A model generated the notes under the pieces. It worked only from the letters and a program-made list of their open reading frames with translations, searched no databases and was not told the DNA's origin. A program made the translations under genes and the position numbers. From the NCBI RefSeq assembly GCF_018215265.2, contig NZ_CP136562.1, forward strand, positions 4,278,001 through 4,342,000: a stretch of 64,000 nt of DNA. The letters are read 5' to 3'. Shown piece by piece: positions 50,834-58,552 of the stretch; positions within the stretch are counted from its first letter, which is position 1, and the number at the start of each line of letters is the position of its first letter. This DNA comes from Paenarthrobacter sp. GOM3. GTDB lineage: Bacteria > Actinomycetota > Actinomycetes > Actinomycetales > Micrococcaceae.

Positions 50834-51030
50834 TCCACGAACTCCGACTGCGTCTGGATGAACTCCCAATCCGCGTCGGTGAGCACTCCGCTCACCCTAT
50901 CCGGATGCGGGCCGCCGGCCTCGGCAATGTGCTGCAGCACCTGCAGGGGAAGTTCGTCGGCACGCAGGTTCTCGCGCAGCCACTCCTTGCTGTCCAGGTG
51001 CAGATCGAGCCACCACATGTAAATTTCCAT
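50830..51030 (-). CDS. Small acidic protein of unknown function
   Basis: 66 aa. A ribosome-like ggaagg lies about 9 nt before the ATG at 51030. The sequence is Trp- and Leu-rich at the start (MEIYMWWLDLHLDSKEWL) and acidic at the end (TDADWEFIQTQSEFVD). It resembles short actinobacterial proteins without a named family. The stop overlaps the LLM gene. It is divergent from the CHAT protease gene with 137 bp between. Confidence 0.55.
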   Translation of the reverse strand: MEIYMWWLDLHLDSKEWLRENLRADELPLQVLQHIAEAGGPHPDRVSGVLTDADWEFIQTQSEFVD

Positions 51031-51167
51031 CGCAGACCGCCTTCCTTGGGATTAACCGTAGGCCCGGGCAAACAGTGTCTACAAGAGCCCCTTGTGGCGG
51101 GCCCGGCGTAGGGCCACTCTGTACGTAGGGGCCTCCCAAGGGGTGTCCCGTCGTAAGAGGACCCGCG

Positions 51168-53639
51168 ATGGACTGTGACATCGAGCTGGAAATCGACGCC
51201 GGCTCTGCACGCGGCGAATACACGGTGCACGTGGTCCGTGCACCGGCGGGAGGGCACGCTTCGGGGGAGTTCAAGCTGGATGTGGACCGTGTACTGGACC
51301 GGCTTCCCCAGCTTGAGGCCACCGTCCTCGCCTCAGCCGTCGCTGCCCGACGGACCGCCCCGGTAGCCGAGATGGCCGTCCGCGAAGTAGGCCAGGATTT
51401 GTTCCAGGCCCTGTTCACCCGTGAAGTGTACGGAACGTACCGTGCGAGCCTGGGAGCGGCCCAGCATGCGGGGCAGCAACTCCGGGTGGTGCTGCGGCTG
51501 GCTGCGCCCGAGTTGGCCGCGATGCCCTGGGAGACGCTGTTCGATCCCGAAACGGAAACCTACTTGTGCCAAACTGAACCACTGCTCCGGCACATCCCGG
51601 CCCCTGACTACAACCAAAATCCCCTGGACGTGGCTCCCCCCATGCGCATCCTGGGAATTGTCGCCTCACCACGCGACCTCCCGGCCCTGGATGTCGCCAC
51701 GGAAAAGGACCACCTCAGCAGGGCGTTGGCCGGTCCGGCGTCGGAGGGCCGCGTGGAACTGGTCTGGGCAAAAAGCGGTACCTGGGACGATGTGCAGTCC
51801 TTGCTGCTGGCCGGCCCATGGCACGTGGTGCATTTCGTGGGCCACGGCGACTACGACTCCCGGACTGACGAGGGTCGGATCGCGCTGGTGGGGCCCGACG
51901 GCAGGGCTGCGATGGTCAGGGCAGTCAGGCTCATGGCACTGCTCAGCGTCGCATCCCCACGGCCACGGCTGGTGGTGCTCAACTCGTGTTCGTCGGGTGA
52001 AATGGGACAGTCCGACCTGTTCTCCGGGACCGCATCCGCGCTGGTCAGGAGCGGGATCGGCGCTGTGGCCGCCATGCAATTCGCCATTAGCGACTACGCG
52101 GCCATCGCCTTCGCCCACGGGTTCTACGCCGCCATAGCCAACGGCCGGACCGTGGACGAAGCCGCCCGCGTAGGCAGGATTTCGGTGATGGCCAGCCCCG
52201 ACGGCACCTTGGAATGGGTCACCCCCGCCCTCTATGTCCGGGGCGGTTCCACCCAGCTGTTCACGCTGACAGGATCACCACGCGCAACTTCCAACGCGGA
52301 AGGCACGACGACGGCGCGCGGCCCAGGCGGTCGGGCGTCAGCTTCCACTGCTCAGCCGGATGCGTTGGCCGGCCAAGCGCAAGCCAGCCAAGCGCAAGCC
52401 AGCCAGGCACACGCCGACGCTGAGCGGGCGATGAAGCGCGCCCAACTGCGTGCCCTTTACGTGCAGGCGTCGGCGGAACTCCGCGCACGGCGTTTTGAGC
52501 AGGCCGTCGAGTTGTTCGAGGATCTCCTGACCCTGGAACCCGGATACCGGGACGCTGCCGCGCTTCGCGACCATGCCCGGCAACGGCTGGAGATGGCCAA
52601 GGTCTACCGATCGGCCGTGGAAGCGGAGGAATCCGGGGATTGGTTGGCCGCGGCCGACGGTTACGCCGTGGTCCAAGGCGACCCGGAATTCCCCGAAGCA
52701 GCCGCCCGGAAGCAGGACTGCGAGCGTCGGCAACGTATTTCTGACCTGCAGGGTGAGTTGCGCTACCACTCCTCCATGGGTGCCTGGGAGACTGTGCTGG
52801 ACGTGTCCGCCGAGTTGGCCACGGCGGACCCGGCTTCGGCGGACCCTGACGGACTCGCAACCGCTGCAAGGGTTGAGATCGAGAAGAAGAAGCAAAAGGA
52901 CACACCCAAGCCTGCCGCGCCAGAGGCCGCAGCGCGCGGTTCGTACACAGCTGCATCCCAAGCCCCAGCGCAACCCCACGCCCCTCCACCCAACCGGGTC
53001 CCGGCGTCGAACGCTGCTGTTTCCGGACCCCGCACCAAGGCCGCATCGCCGCCCCTCAACTGGATGCCACTCGCATGGGGCGGCGCCGCACTGGCGGTCG
53101 CGGGCGGGCTCGGGGCGGGCTTCGCGGTCTACTTCCTCTGGTTCGACGACAACTACTGGTACGAAAGCGGCGGCGACGCTTCGCTCAGGGTGGTCTACGG
53201 TTTGATCGCACCTTTTGGATATCTCATGCTCGCGGTCGCCGGCCTTCCTGATCGCACCGTCGCGGGCCGGGTGGTCATGGCTGGCTTGGTGGTTTCCCAC
53301 GCAGTGTTCGGATTGGCTGGCCTGAACTACGCGGTGGAAGCGACGGCCGTCTACTCCAGTCTCCTCGTTGCCGGCCTGGGAATTTGGGCGGGGATCCTTG
53401 CCCTGCGTTCCCCGCCGCTGCGGACCCTGGGCTGGCTGTTGCTGCTGGCCACGGCAACCATCCCGTTCGTTTGGATCCAGGACAAGGGGACCTTCCTGGA
53501 GGAGTGGTACCGGACGCACGCCTATTTTGCCTTGGTTCAGCTCCTGGTTTTGTGCGGGGCCGGCATCGGCTTCATGGTCGCCGCGCGCCGCCTGCGTTGG
53601 TTCTCCGGAAAGGGTCAGGAACATGAGCCGGTTGGTTGA
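51168..53639 (+). CDS. CHAT-domain caspase-like protease with helical repeats and six membrane segments
   Basis: 823 aa; aagagga precedes the ATG. The CHAT domain (~70-370) has the catalytic dyad: His ~226 in VVHFVGHGDY and Cys ~274 in VVLNSCSSGE, then GIGAVAAMQFAISDYAAIAF. A low-complexity linker (~380-425) includes a tandem QAQAS repeat. Residues ~430-590 look like TPR-type helices (FEQAVELFEDLLTLEPGYRD; ESGDWLAAADGYAVVQGD). A Pro/Ala linker leads to six predicted membrane helices (~631-810). It is thus a membrane-tethered cysteine protease with a sensing or scaffold region. It overlaps the next gene by 17 bp. CHAT proteases act in regulated proteolysis and defence-related cell death. Confidence 0.85.
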   Translation: MDCDIELEIDAGSARGEYTVHVVRAPAGGHASGEFKLDVDRVLDRLPQLEATVLASAVAARRTAPVAEMAVREVGQDLFQALFTREVYGTYRASLGAAQHAGQQLRVVLRLAAPELAAMPWETLFDPETETYLCQTEPLLRHIPAPDYNQNPLDVAPPMRILGIVASPRDLPALDVATEKDHLSRALAGPASEGRVELVWAKSGTWDDVQSLLLAGPWHVVHFVGHGDYDSRTDEGRIALVGPDGRAAMVRAVRLMALLSVASPRPRLVVLNSCSSGEMGQSDLFSGTASALVRSGIGAVAAMQFAISDYAAIAFAHGFYAAIANGRTVDEAARVGRISVMASPDGTLEWVTPALYVRGGSTQLFTLTGSPRATSNAEGTTTARGPGGRASASTAQPDALAGQAQASQAQASQAHADAERAMKRAQLRALYVQASAELRARRFEQAVELFEDLLTLEPGYRDAAALRDHARQRLEMAKVYRSAVEAEESGDWLAAADGYAVVQGDPEFPEAAARKQDCERRQRISDLQGELRYHSSMGAWETVLDVSAELATADPASADPDGLATAARVEIEKKKQKDTPKPAAPEAAARGSYTAASQAPAQPHAPPPNRVPASNAAVSGPRTKAASPPLNWMPLAWGGAALAVAGGLGAGFAVYFLWFDDNYWYESGGDASLRVVYGLIAPFGYLMLAVAGLPDRTVAGRVVMAGLVVSHAVFGLAGLNYAVEATAVYSSLLVAGLGIWAGILALRSPPLRTLGWLLLLATATIPFVWIQDKGTFLEEWYRTHAYFALVQLLVLCGAGIGFMVAARRLRWFSGKGQEHEPVG

Positions 53640-53976
53640 GTTCACAACGGACGACGGCGGCACGGTGGTTGTGGAGGTCGCGAGCTCCGCGGGGAGCCTG
53701 GTCACCAGGGGCGGGGACCACGTCGGTGATTCCTCGGTGGTGTTCGCGAGGGCACAACAGACGTTCGAGCGGGCGTTGGCGCATGTCCGGCCAGCGGCCC
53801 AAGGGGTTATCGATGAGTTGCTGAGCCTCGAGAACCGGCCGGACGAGGTGAGCGTCGAGTTCGGAATCGACCTCCATGCGGAGGCGGGAGCTTTCATCGC
53901 CTCGGCCAGCACGGCATCGAACTTCAAGGTGCGGCTTACGTGGAACAAACCGGCCAACCCCAGCGCGACCAGCTAG
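53623..53976 (+). CDS. CU044_2847-type (trypsin-co-occurring domain 1-like) protein
   Basis: 117 aa; ATG at 53623, with tcagga upstream, inside the end of the CHAT gene. A short beta-rich N-terminus (VEFTTDDGGTVVVEVASS) is followed by a helix (FERALAHVRPAAQGVIDELLSL) and VSVEFGIDLHAEAGAFIAS, the pattern of TRYCO1-like proteins that accompany trypsin- or caspase-type proteases in predicted bacterial conflict systems. The coupling suggests that it binds, restrains or presents the substrate of the CHAT protease. Confidence 0.75.
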   Translation: MSRLVEFTTDDGGTVVVEVASSAGSLVTRGGDHVGDSSVVFARAQQTFERALAHVRPAAQGVIDELLSLENRPDEVSVEFGIDLHAEAGAFIASASTASNFKVRLTWNKPANPSATS

Positions 53977-54035
53977 GCCGCAGTTGGGGGGCCGGCGCCC
54001 TGTTCAACGCCACGCAGCGGCGCAACAATAAGGGT

Positions 54036-54542
54036 ATGGCTGCGGAAGATTTCAGCGGACCCATCCCCTTGGTGGTGGGAGTGCTGCCGGACCAGCATGT
54101 GGAGGTCCTCCAGACGGCACGGACCTTGGCCGAACAGCTGGGCGTGCCGCTTGTTTGTGCGTACGTGGACGAGGCCAGCTACCTCGTCGAGTGGGATCCG
54201 GCCCGTGACGCGCACCGGATGTCGTTGCACCCCGAAAAGGACCAGGCCGACGTCGAGGCGGTTCGCGGCGACTTGGGCAAGCTCATCGGCGACGCGCTGG
54301 ATGGTGGAACCGCTGACTGGACCCTGCGTCTTCTTGCCGGGGATCCTGCCCGCGCCCTCGGTCGGCTCGCGGAGGACATCAAAGCGTCGATGATCATAGT
54401 AGGTACCCCTGAGCCTGGTTTGGGGCACCGTATTTCCGAGGCCCTGAACGGCTCGGTTGCGGCTTGGCTCAGCCATCACCAGCGCCGCCCGGTGCTTATC
54501 GTGCCCCAGAAAAAGAGGCAGGAAGCGGCACATCGAAACTAA
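54036..54542 (+). CDS. Universal stress protein (UspA family)
   Basis: 168 aa; ATG at 54036 after a modest aaggg. One Usp domain: VVGVLPDQHVEVLQTARTLA at strand 1, LVCAYVDEASYL, the residues SMIIVGTPEPGLGHRISEAL and then NGSVAAWLSHH, and RRPVLIVPQ at the last strand. The ATP-binding pattern GxxxxGxGxxxxxxLNGSV is close to consensus. A link to the upstream protease pair (59-bp gap) is possible but not shown. Confidence 0.82.
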   Translation: MAAEDFSGPIPLVVGVLPDQHVEVLQTARTLAEQLGVPLVCAYVDEASYLVEWDPARDAHRMSLHPEKDQADVEAVRGDLGKLIGDALDGGTADWTLRLLAGDPARALGRLAEDIKASMIIVGTPEPGLGHRISEALNGSVAAWLSHHQRRPVLIVPQKKRQEAAHRN

Positions 54543-54589
54543 AGCGAAAGTACTTATTCGAGGTGGTGGCAATGGGGTCCTGGGCAACG

Positions 54590-54681
54590 TAGAGTAATTA
54601 CTGCAGGCCGGTGAAAGCCCCTGCTCAAAGACCGCTCCGGAGTGCGTATCCCCCAATAACGCACTCCGGAGCTCTTTGTTT
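54590..54681 (+). ncRNA. Candidate small RNA with two hairpins (6C-like)
   Basis: A putative -10 (TAGAGT at 54590) is followed by hairpin 1 (GCAGG...CCTGC, 54603-54624) and hairpin 2: perfect 14-bp arms GCTCCGGAGTGCGT (54634-54647) and ACGCACTCCGGAGC (54659-54672) around a CCCCC-containing loop, then tctttgttt. Two hairpins with C-rich loops recall the actinobacterial 6C RNA, but I count only five Cs in loop 2. It may also be just the usp terminator region. Confidence 0.4.
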
Positions 54682-54699
54682 AAGCCCGGGTTTCTTCCC

Positions 54700-54797
54700 G
54701 TGCCGCCACCACCTTCTTTGACGCGCAAACGGCCCCGACACACCGTTGCGCAGGTGTGTCGGGGCCGTTTCAGTTTCAACGTTGGTGGGGGCGGCAC
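54700..54797. terminator. Nested inverted repeats between convergent transcripts
   Basis: The inner stem is 18 bp and perfect (54727-54744 / 54753-54770), with TTT after it. The outer arms GTGCCGCCACCACC (54700-54713) and GGTGGGGGCGGCAC (54784-54797) pair with one mismatch. It could stop transcription from both sides: the small RNA/usp side and the gntP side. Confidence 0.7.
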
Positions 54798-54849
54798 GGC
54801 TCGCAGGATGAAGCGTACGACGCCGGCCCTCACCTGGTGTGCGGGAACC

Positions 54850-56241
54850 TCACCTTACGAAGGTGTACAGCAGCGCCGCCATTCCGAAGCCAACAATGGA
54901 CAGCACGGTTTCCAGCACGGTCCACGTCTTCAGGGTGTCCTTGACGGACATGTTGAAGTACTTGGAGATGATCCAGAACCCGCCATCGTTCACGTGGCTG
55001 GCGATGATGGAGCCGGAGGAGATGGCCACGACGATCAGTGCGAGCTGGGGCTGGGAGTAACCCGTGGCCAGGCTGGGGGCGAGGATGCCGCCCGTGGTCA
55101 CGATTGCCACCGTTGCCGAGCCCTGCGCGATGCGCATCCCTGCGCTGATCACGAACGCGGACAGGATGATCGGCAGGCCGGCCTGTGCCAGCGAATCCGC
55201 TACAGCCTTGCCCACACCGGTAGCCGACAGCACCGCTCCGAAGAACGCACCGGCGCCAACAACCAGCAGGATCATGCCCACGGGACGCAACGACGAGCCC
55301 GTGATTTCGCTGAGCTCGGCGGAGGTCATGCCGCGGCGGATACCCAACAGCCACATGGCCAGGAGCACGGCGACGGTGAGTGCGATGGCCGGGTTGCCGA
55401 AGAACTGGAGGATGTCCCGGAAAACACCGGCGGGAGCAAAGATGTTGCCGAACGTGCCGCCGAGAATAAGGATCATGGGCAGGCCGATGGCAAGCAGGAC
55501 CAGGCCGATGGAGGGTTCGTTGCCCTTGGCGGTGTCCGCTTCGGCAACAATCCGGTCCTCGGGAACTGAGACCATGACGCGCTTGCCGATGTAAGTGCCC
55601 CACAAAATACCTGAGGCGAACCACGCTGGGATACCGCAGATCAGGCCCATGAGGATGATCCAGCCAAGGTCAACGTGGAACAGTCCGGCAGCGGCCACGG
55701 GACCGGGGTGCGGCGGAAGGAAAGCGTGGGTGACCGACAGGCCTGCCAGCAGCGGCAGGGCATACAGTGCCAGCGACTTGCCGCCACGAATGGCAGCGAC
55801 GTACACCAGGGGCGCCAGGACGAAGATGCCGATATCGAAGAATACCGGGATACCCAGCACGAAGCCGGTGATGCCCATAGCCAGCGGGGTGCCCTTTTCG
55901 CCGAAGATCTTCACGAGCCTTCCCAGCAGCACTTCCGCGCCGCCGGACCGCTCGAGGATCGCGCCAAGGACGGTGCCGAGGCCAATGATCACTGTGATGT
56001 GGCCGAGGATGCCCGCGAAGCCCTTCTCAATCAGTGCGTCACTGCTCTTGGTGGCCGAACCGACCAGCGCTTCCACGGAGATCCCGCCCACCAAGGCCAC
56101 GATCACACCCGTTCCCACCAGGGCGATGAACGGCTCGAGCTTGACCTTGATGATCAGGAACAGCAGAAGGGCGATGCCTGCACCCGCCAGGAGGAGCAGG
56201 CCGGCGGTGTCGTGCCGCAGCCATTCAAGGAATTCATTCAT
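54850..56241 (-). CDS. GntP-family gluconate-type permease
   Basis: 463 aa with 12-14 hydrophobic segments. Family marks: GFAGILGHITVIIGLGTVLG, GIPVFFDIGIFVLAPLVY, THAFLPPHPGPVAAAGLF and ISAGMRIAQGSATVAIVTT. GntP carriers import gluconate and related aldonates with protons. It is the last gene of the minus half of the divergent sugar-acid cluster, 23 bp after the KDPG aldolase gene. The neighbours suggest an N-acetylated 2-amino aldonate as substrate. Confidence 0.9.
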   Translation of the reverse strand: MNEFLEWLRHDTAGLLLLAGAGIALLLFLIIKVKLEPFIALVGTGVIVALVGGISVEALVGSATKSSDALIEKGFAGILGHITVIIGLGTVLGAILERSGGAEVLLGRLVKIFGEKGTPLAMGITGFVLGIPVFFDIGIFVLAPLVYVAAIRGGKSLALYALPLLAGLSVTHAFLPPHPGPVAAAGLFHVDLGWIILMGLICGIPAWFASGILWGTYIGKRVMVSVPEDRIVAEADTAKGNEPSIGLVLLAIGLPMILILGGTFGNIFAPAGVFRDILQFFGNPAIALTVAVLLAMWLLGIRRGMTSAELSEITGSSLRPVGMILLVVGAGAFFGAVLSATGVGKAVADSLAQAGLPIILSAFVISAGMRIAQGSATVAIVTTGGILAPSLATGYSQPQLALIVVAISSGSIIASHVNDGGFWIISKYFNMSVKDTLKTWTVLETVLSIVGFGMAALLYTFVR

Positions 56242-56264
56242 GGGCGTATCTTTCTGGGTGAGTC

Positions 56265-56900
56265 CTACTTGAGGGTGCCGGTGAAGGCGGCGGCACGTGC
56301 CGCGATGTCTGCCCAGTCGCCTGCGGCAACTGCCGCGGGCGGGACTACGCTGGTGCCGCAGCAGACTGCGGCAGCACCGGCGTCGAGGTAGCTCTTGGCG
56401 TTGGAGGCATCGATGCCCCCTGAAGGCAGCAGGCGGATCCCGGGGTAGGGGCCCTGCAAGTCCTTCAAATACGCCGGTCCGAGCTGCCGGGCGGGGAAAA
56501 TCTTGACGGCGGCAGAACCCAGGTCCAGGGCCTGCGCCACCTCGGTGGGGGTCATGGCGCCGAGGCTGAAGGGGATCCCCGCAGCCGCGGCGACGGCGGC
56601 GACCTCGGGCCGGAGGCCTGGCGTCACCAGGAACTGCGCGCCGGCGTCGATCGCTGCACGGGCCTGGTCGGCGGTCATCACCGTTCCAATTCCGACGGCG
56701 GCACCATGCTCCGCTGCGGTCTCCGCCGCACGCTTGACGTGCTTGAGTGCATCCGGGGTGGTGAATGTCAGCTCAACACTGCGGATGCCGCCGTCGGCCA
56801 GTGCCCTGCAGAGATCCGCGGCGTCCGTGATGGAGGGCGCGCGGACCACGGCGAGGGTGCGGTCGGCTTCGAGCTGCTGGACGAACTCTTCGGGGGTCAT
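56265..56900 (-). CDS. eda: 2-dehydro-3-deoxy-phosphogluconate aldolase
   Basis: 211 aa, the usual size. Class-I aldolase: Schiff-base Lys in AAVKIFPARQLGP, Glu in RSVELTFTTPDAL, GIGTVMTADQARAA, and phosphate site LLPSGGIDASNAKSYLDAG. It splits KDPG into pyruvate and glyceraldehyde 3-phosphate, the end of the pathway that the KDG kinase at 60056 feeds. The ATG overlaps the stop of the deacylase gene by 4 bp. Confidence 0.92.
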   Translation of the reverse strand: MTPEEFVQQLEADRTLAVVRAPSITDAADLCRALADGGIRSVELTFTTPDALKHVKRAAETAAEHGAAVGIGTVMTADQARAAIDAGAQFLVTPGLRPEVAAVAAAAGIPFSLGAMTPTEVAQALDLGSAAVKIFPARQLGPAYLKDLQGPYPGIRLLPSGGIDASNAKSYLDAGAAAVCCGTSVVPPAAVAAGDWADIAARAAAFTGTLK

Positions 56901-58546
56901 GGGGTGCTGCTTCCTTCTCGGGTGAGGCCGTCGCTGCTGCGACGCAGGGCGCGGCCGGCGCGCGCGCCGGTGGGGTTGCCGCCGTCGATCGCTGCCGTGC
57001 CATTGACGAAGACGTACTGGATGCCGCTGGCGGCTTGGCGGGGGTTCTCAAAAGTGGCGGTATCGCGGATGGTTTCCGGATCAAAAAGCACGACGTCGGC
57101 CGCGTAGCCTTCGCGGACCAGTCCCCTGTTGTGGAGCTTGAGTCGTGCGGCAGGCCGGCCACTGAGGTGGTGGACCATTTCCTCGAGGCTCAGCAGTCCC
57201 AGGTCGCGGGAGTAGTGGCCGAGGTAGCGGGGGAACGTGCCCCAGGCGCGCGGGTGTGGCTTGGCGCCGACCAGGAGTCCGTCGCTGCCACCGGTGTGGG
57301 AGCGGTGCTTCATGATCGCCTGCACGTTTTCTTCGTGGCCCACATGCTGCAGGATGCCGGTGCCGAGGCGGTCCTCGGTGAGGATGCTCGCGAAGACGTC
57401 GAAGGGCTCCCGGCCCGTTGCGGAAGCGATATCCCTGATGGTCTTGCCCACGTAACCGGCGAGCGCCGGGTTCTGGACACCGCTGATTTCCAGGGTGTCC
57501 CACTCGGCAACCACGCCGTGGCAGCCGTCGGATCCGTAGATCTCCACGGACTCACGGATGCGCGCACGGGTTTCCGGATCTGCCAGCCGCGCCAAGGTGG
57601 CATCCGTTCCGCCGGACGAGGCCCAGCTGGGGAGGATCGCCGATAGAGTGGTGGCCCCGGGGAGGTAGGGGTAGGTGTCCAGGGTGATGTCCACGCCTTG
57701 GTCGAGCGCGGAGTCGATCAGGTCCAGGAGTTCCCCGGCGCGGCCTTTGTTCTCTGCGAAGTTCATTGTGGCGTGGGACAGGTGGAGGGCACATCCGGTG
57801 TCGCGGCTCAGCCCGATCATCTCGGCGTACGCGTCCAGCGCACCCTTGCCGTAGGAGCGGTGGTGCGGTGCGTATAAGCCACCCAGCTCCCCTACTGTCC
57901 GGCAGAGCCCGGCGAGTTCTTCGGTCTGCGCGTACATGCCCGGGGTGTAGGTCAGCCCGGAGCTCATGCCCACGGCTCCGTCCTCCATCGCTGTGCGGAT
58001 GACGTCCTGCATCTTCTGCTGTTGCTCCGAGGTGGGGTCACCCTCGGCGAAGCCCATCACCATGGCCCGGACGGTTCCCTGGGGTACCAGGTAGGCGGCG
58101 TTGGTGGCGATGCGGCCGCCGTCTTCAAGCTGATCGAGGCGGTCCAGGTACTCTCCGACCGTCCGCCAGTTGAAGGCGAAGTCGGCCGGGTTGTCGTTCC
58201 AGCCGGCGATCTTCTCCCGGACACCGGCGAGCGTGGCGTCATCCACCGGCGCATAGGAGAGCCCATCCTGGCCCAGCAGTTCCGTGGTGACGCCCTGGCT
58301 GAGCTTGGCGTAGTGCTCCTTGTTGACCAGCAGTTGCAGGTCCGAGTGCGCGTGCATGTCGATGAAACCGGGGCTGAGGACCAGTCCCGTGGCATCGATG
58401 ACACGGTCCGCGCCGGTTTCCCCGGCGGTGAGGGTCCCGGCGTCGACGATCGCGGCAATCACCGCACCATCCAGGAGGACGTCTGCGGGGCGGCGGTCCG
58501 CTCCGGTCCCGTCCACCAGGGTGGCGTTGCTGATCAGGGTCTTCAT
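56897..58546 (-). CDS. N-acyl-D-amino-acid deacylase-family amidohydrolase
   Basis: 549 aa. Amidohydrolase-superfamily metal site: GFIDMHAHSDLQLL (two His); GLYAPHHRSYGKGAL and CALHLSHATMNF give further His ligands, and GSDGLLVGAKPHPRAWGTF has the catalytic Asp region. D-aminoacylases remove an acyl group from N-acyl-D-amino acids. In this cluster an N-acetyl-2-amino aldonate such as N-acetyl-D-glucosaminate, itself an N-acetyl amino acid, is a plausible substrate; this is inference. It is coupled to the eda gene (4-bp overlap) and lies 6 bp after the PLP-enzyme gene. Confidence 0.87.
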   Translation of the reverse strand: MKTLISNATLVDGTGADRRPADVLLDGAVIAAIVDAGTLTAGETGADRVIDATGLVLSPGFIDMHAHSDLQLLVNKEHYAKLSQGVTTELLGQDGLSYAPVDDATLAGVREKIAGWNDNPADFAFNWRTVGEYLDRLDQLEDGGRIATNAAYLVPQGTVRAMVMGFAEGDPTSEQQQKMQDVIRTAMEDGAVGMSSGLTYTPGMYAQTEELAGLCRTVGELGGLYAPHHRSYGKGALDAYAEMIGLSRDTGCALHLSHATMNFAENKGRAGELLDLIDSALDQGVDITLDTYPYLPGATTLSAILPSWASSGGTDATLARLADPETRARIRESVEIYGSDGCHGVVAEWDTLEISGVQNPALAGYVGKTIRDIASATGREPFDVFASILTEDRLGTGILQHVGHEENVQAIMKHRSHTGGSDGLLVGAKPHPRAWGTFPRYLGHYSRDLGLLSLEEMVHHLSGRPAARLKLHNRGLVREGYAADVVLFDPETIRDTATFENPRQAASGIQYVFVNGTAAIDGGNPTGARAGRALRRSSDGLTREGSSTP

Positions 58547-58552
58547 GGCGTC

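Noticed and set aside
52373..52410. Short tandem repeat (CAAGCGCAAGCCAGC units) as a CRISPR- or VNTR-type element
   Set aside because: It encodes a QAQAS-type linker within the CHAT gene; there are only about two units and no spacers.
52338..53957. A ~540-codon minus-strand frame opposite the CHAT gene
   Set aside because: Low-complexity Arg/Gly/Gln-rich translation without domain motifs; the plus strand has the CHAT dyad and membrane helices.
54690..54797. The inverted repeats as terminal repeats of an insertion sequence
   Set aside because: Only 98 bp separate the outer ends, with no open frame between and no target duplication that I can see.
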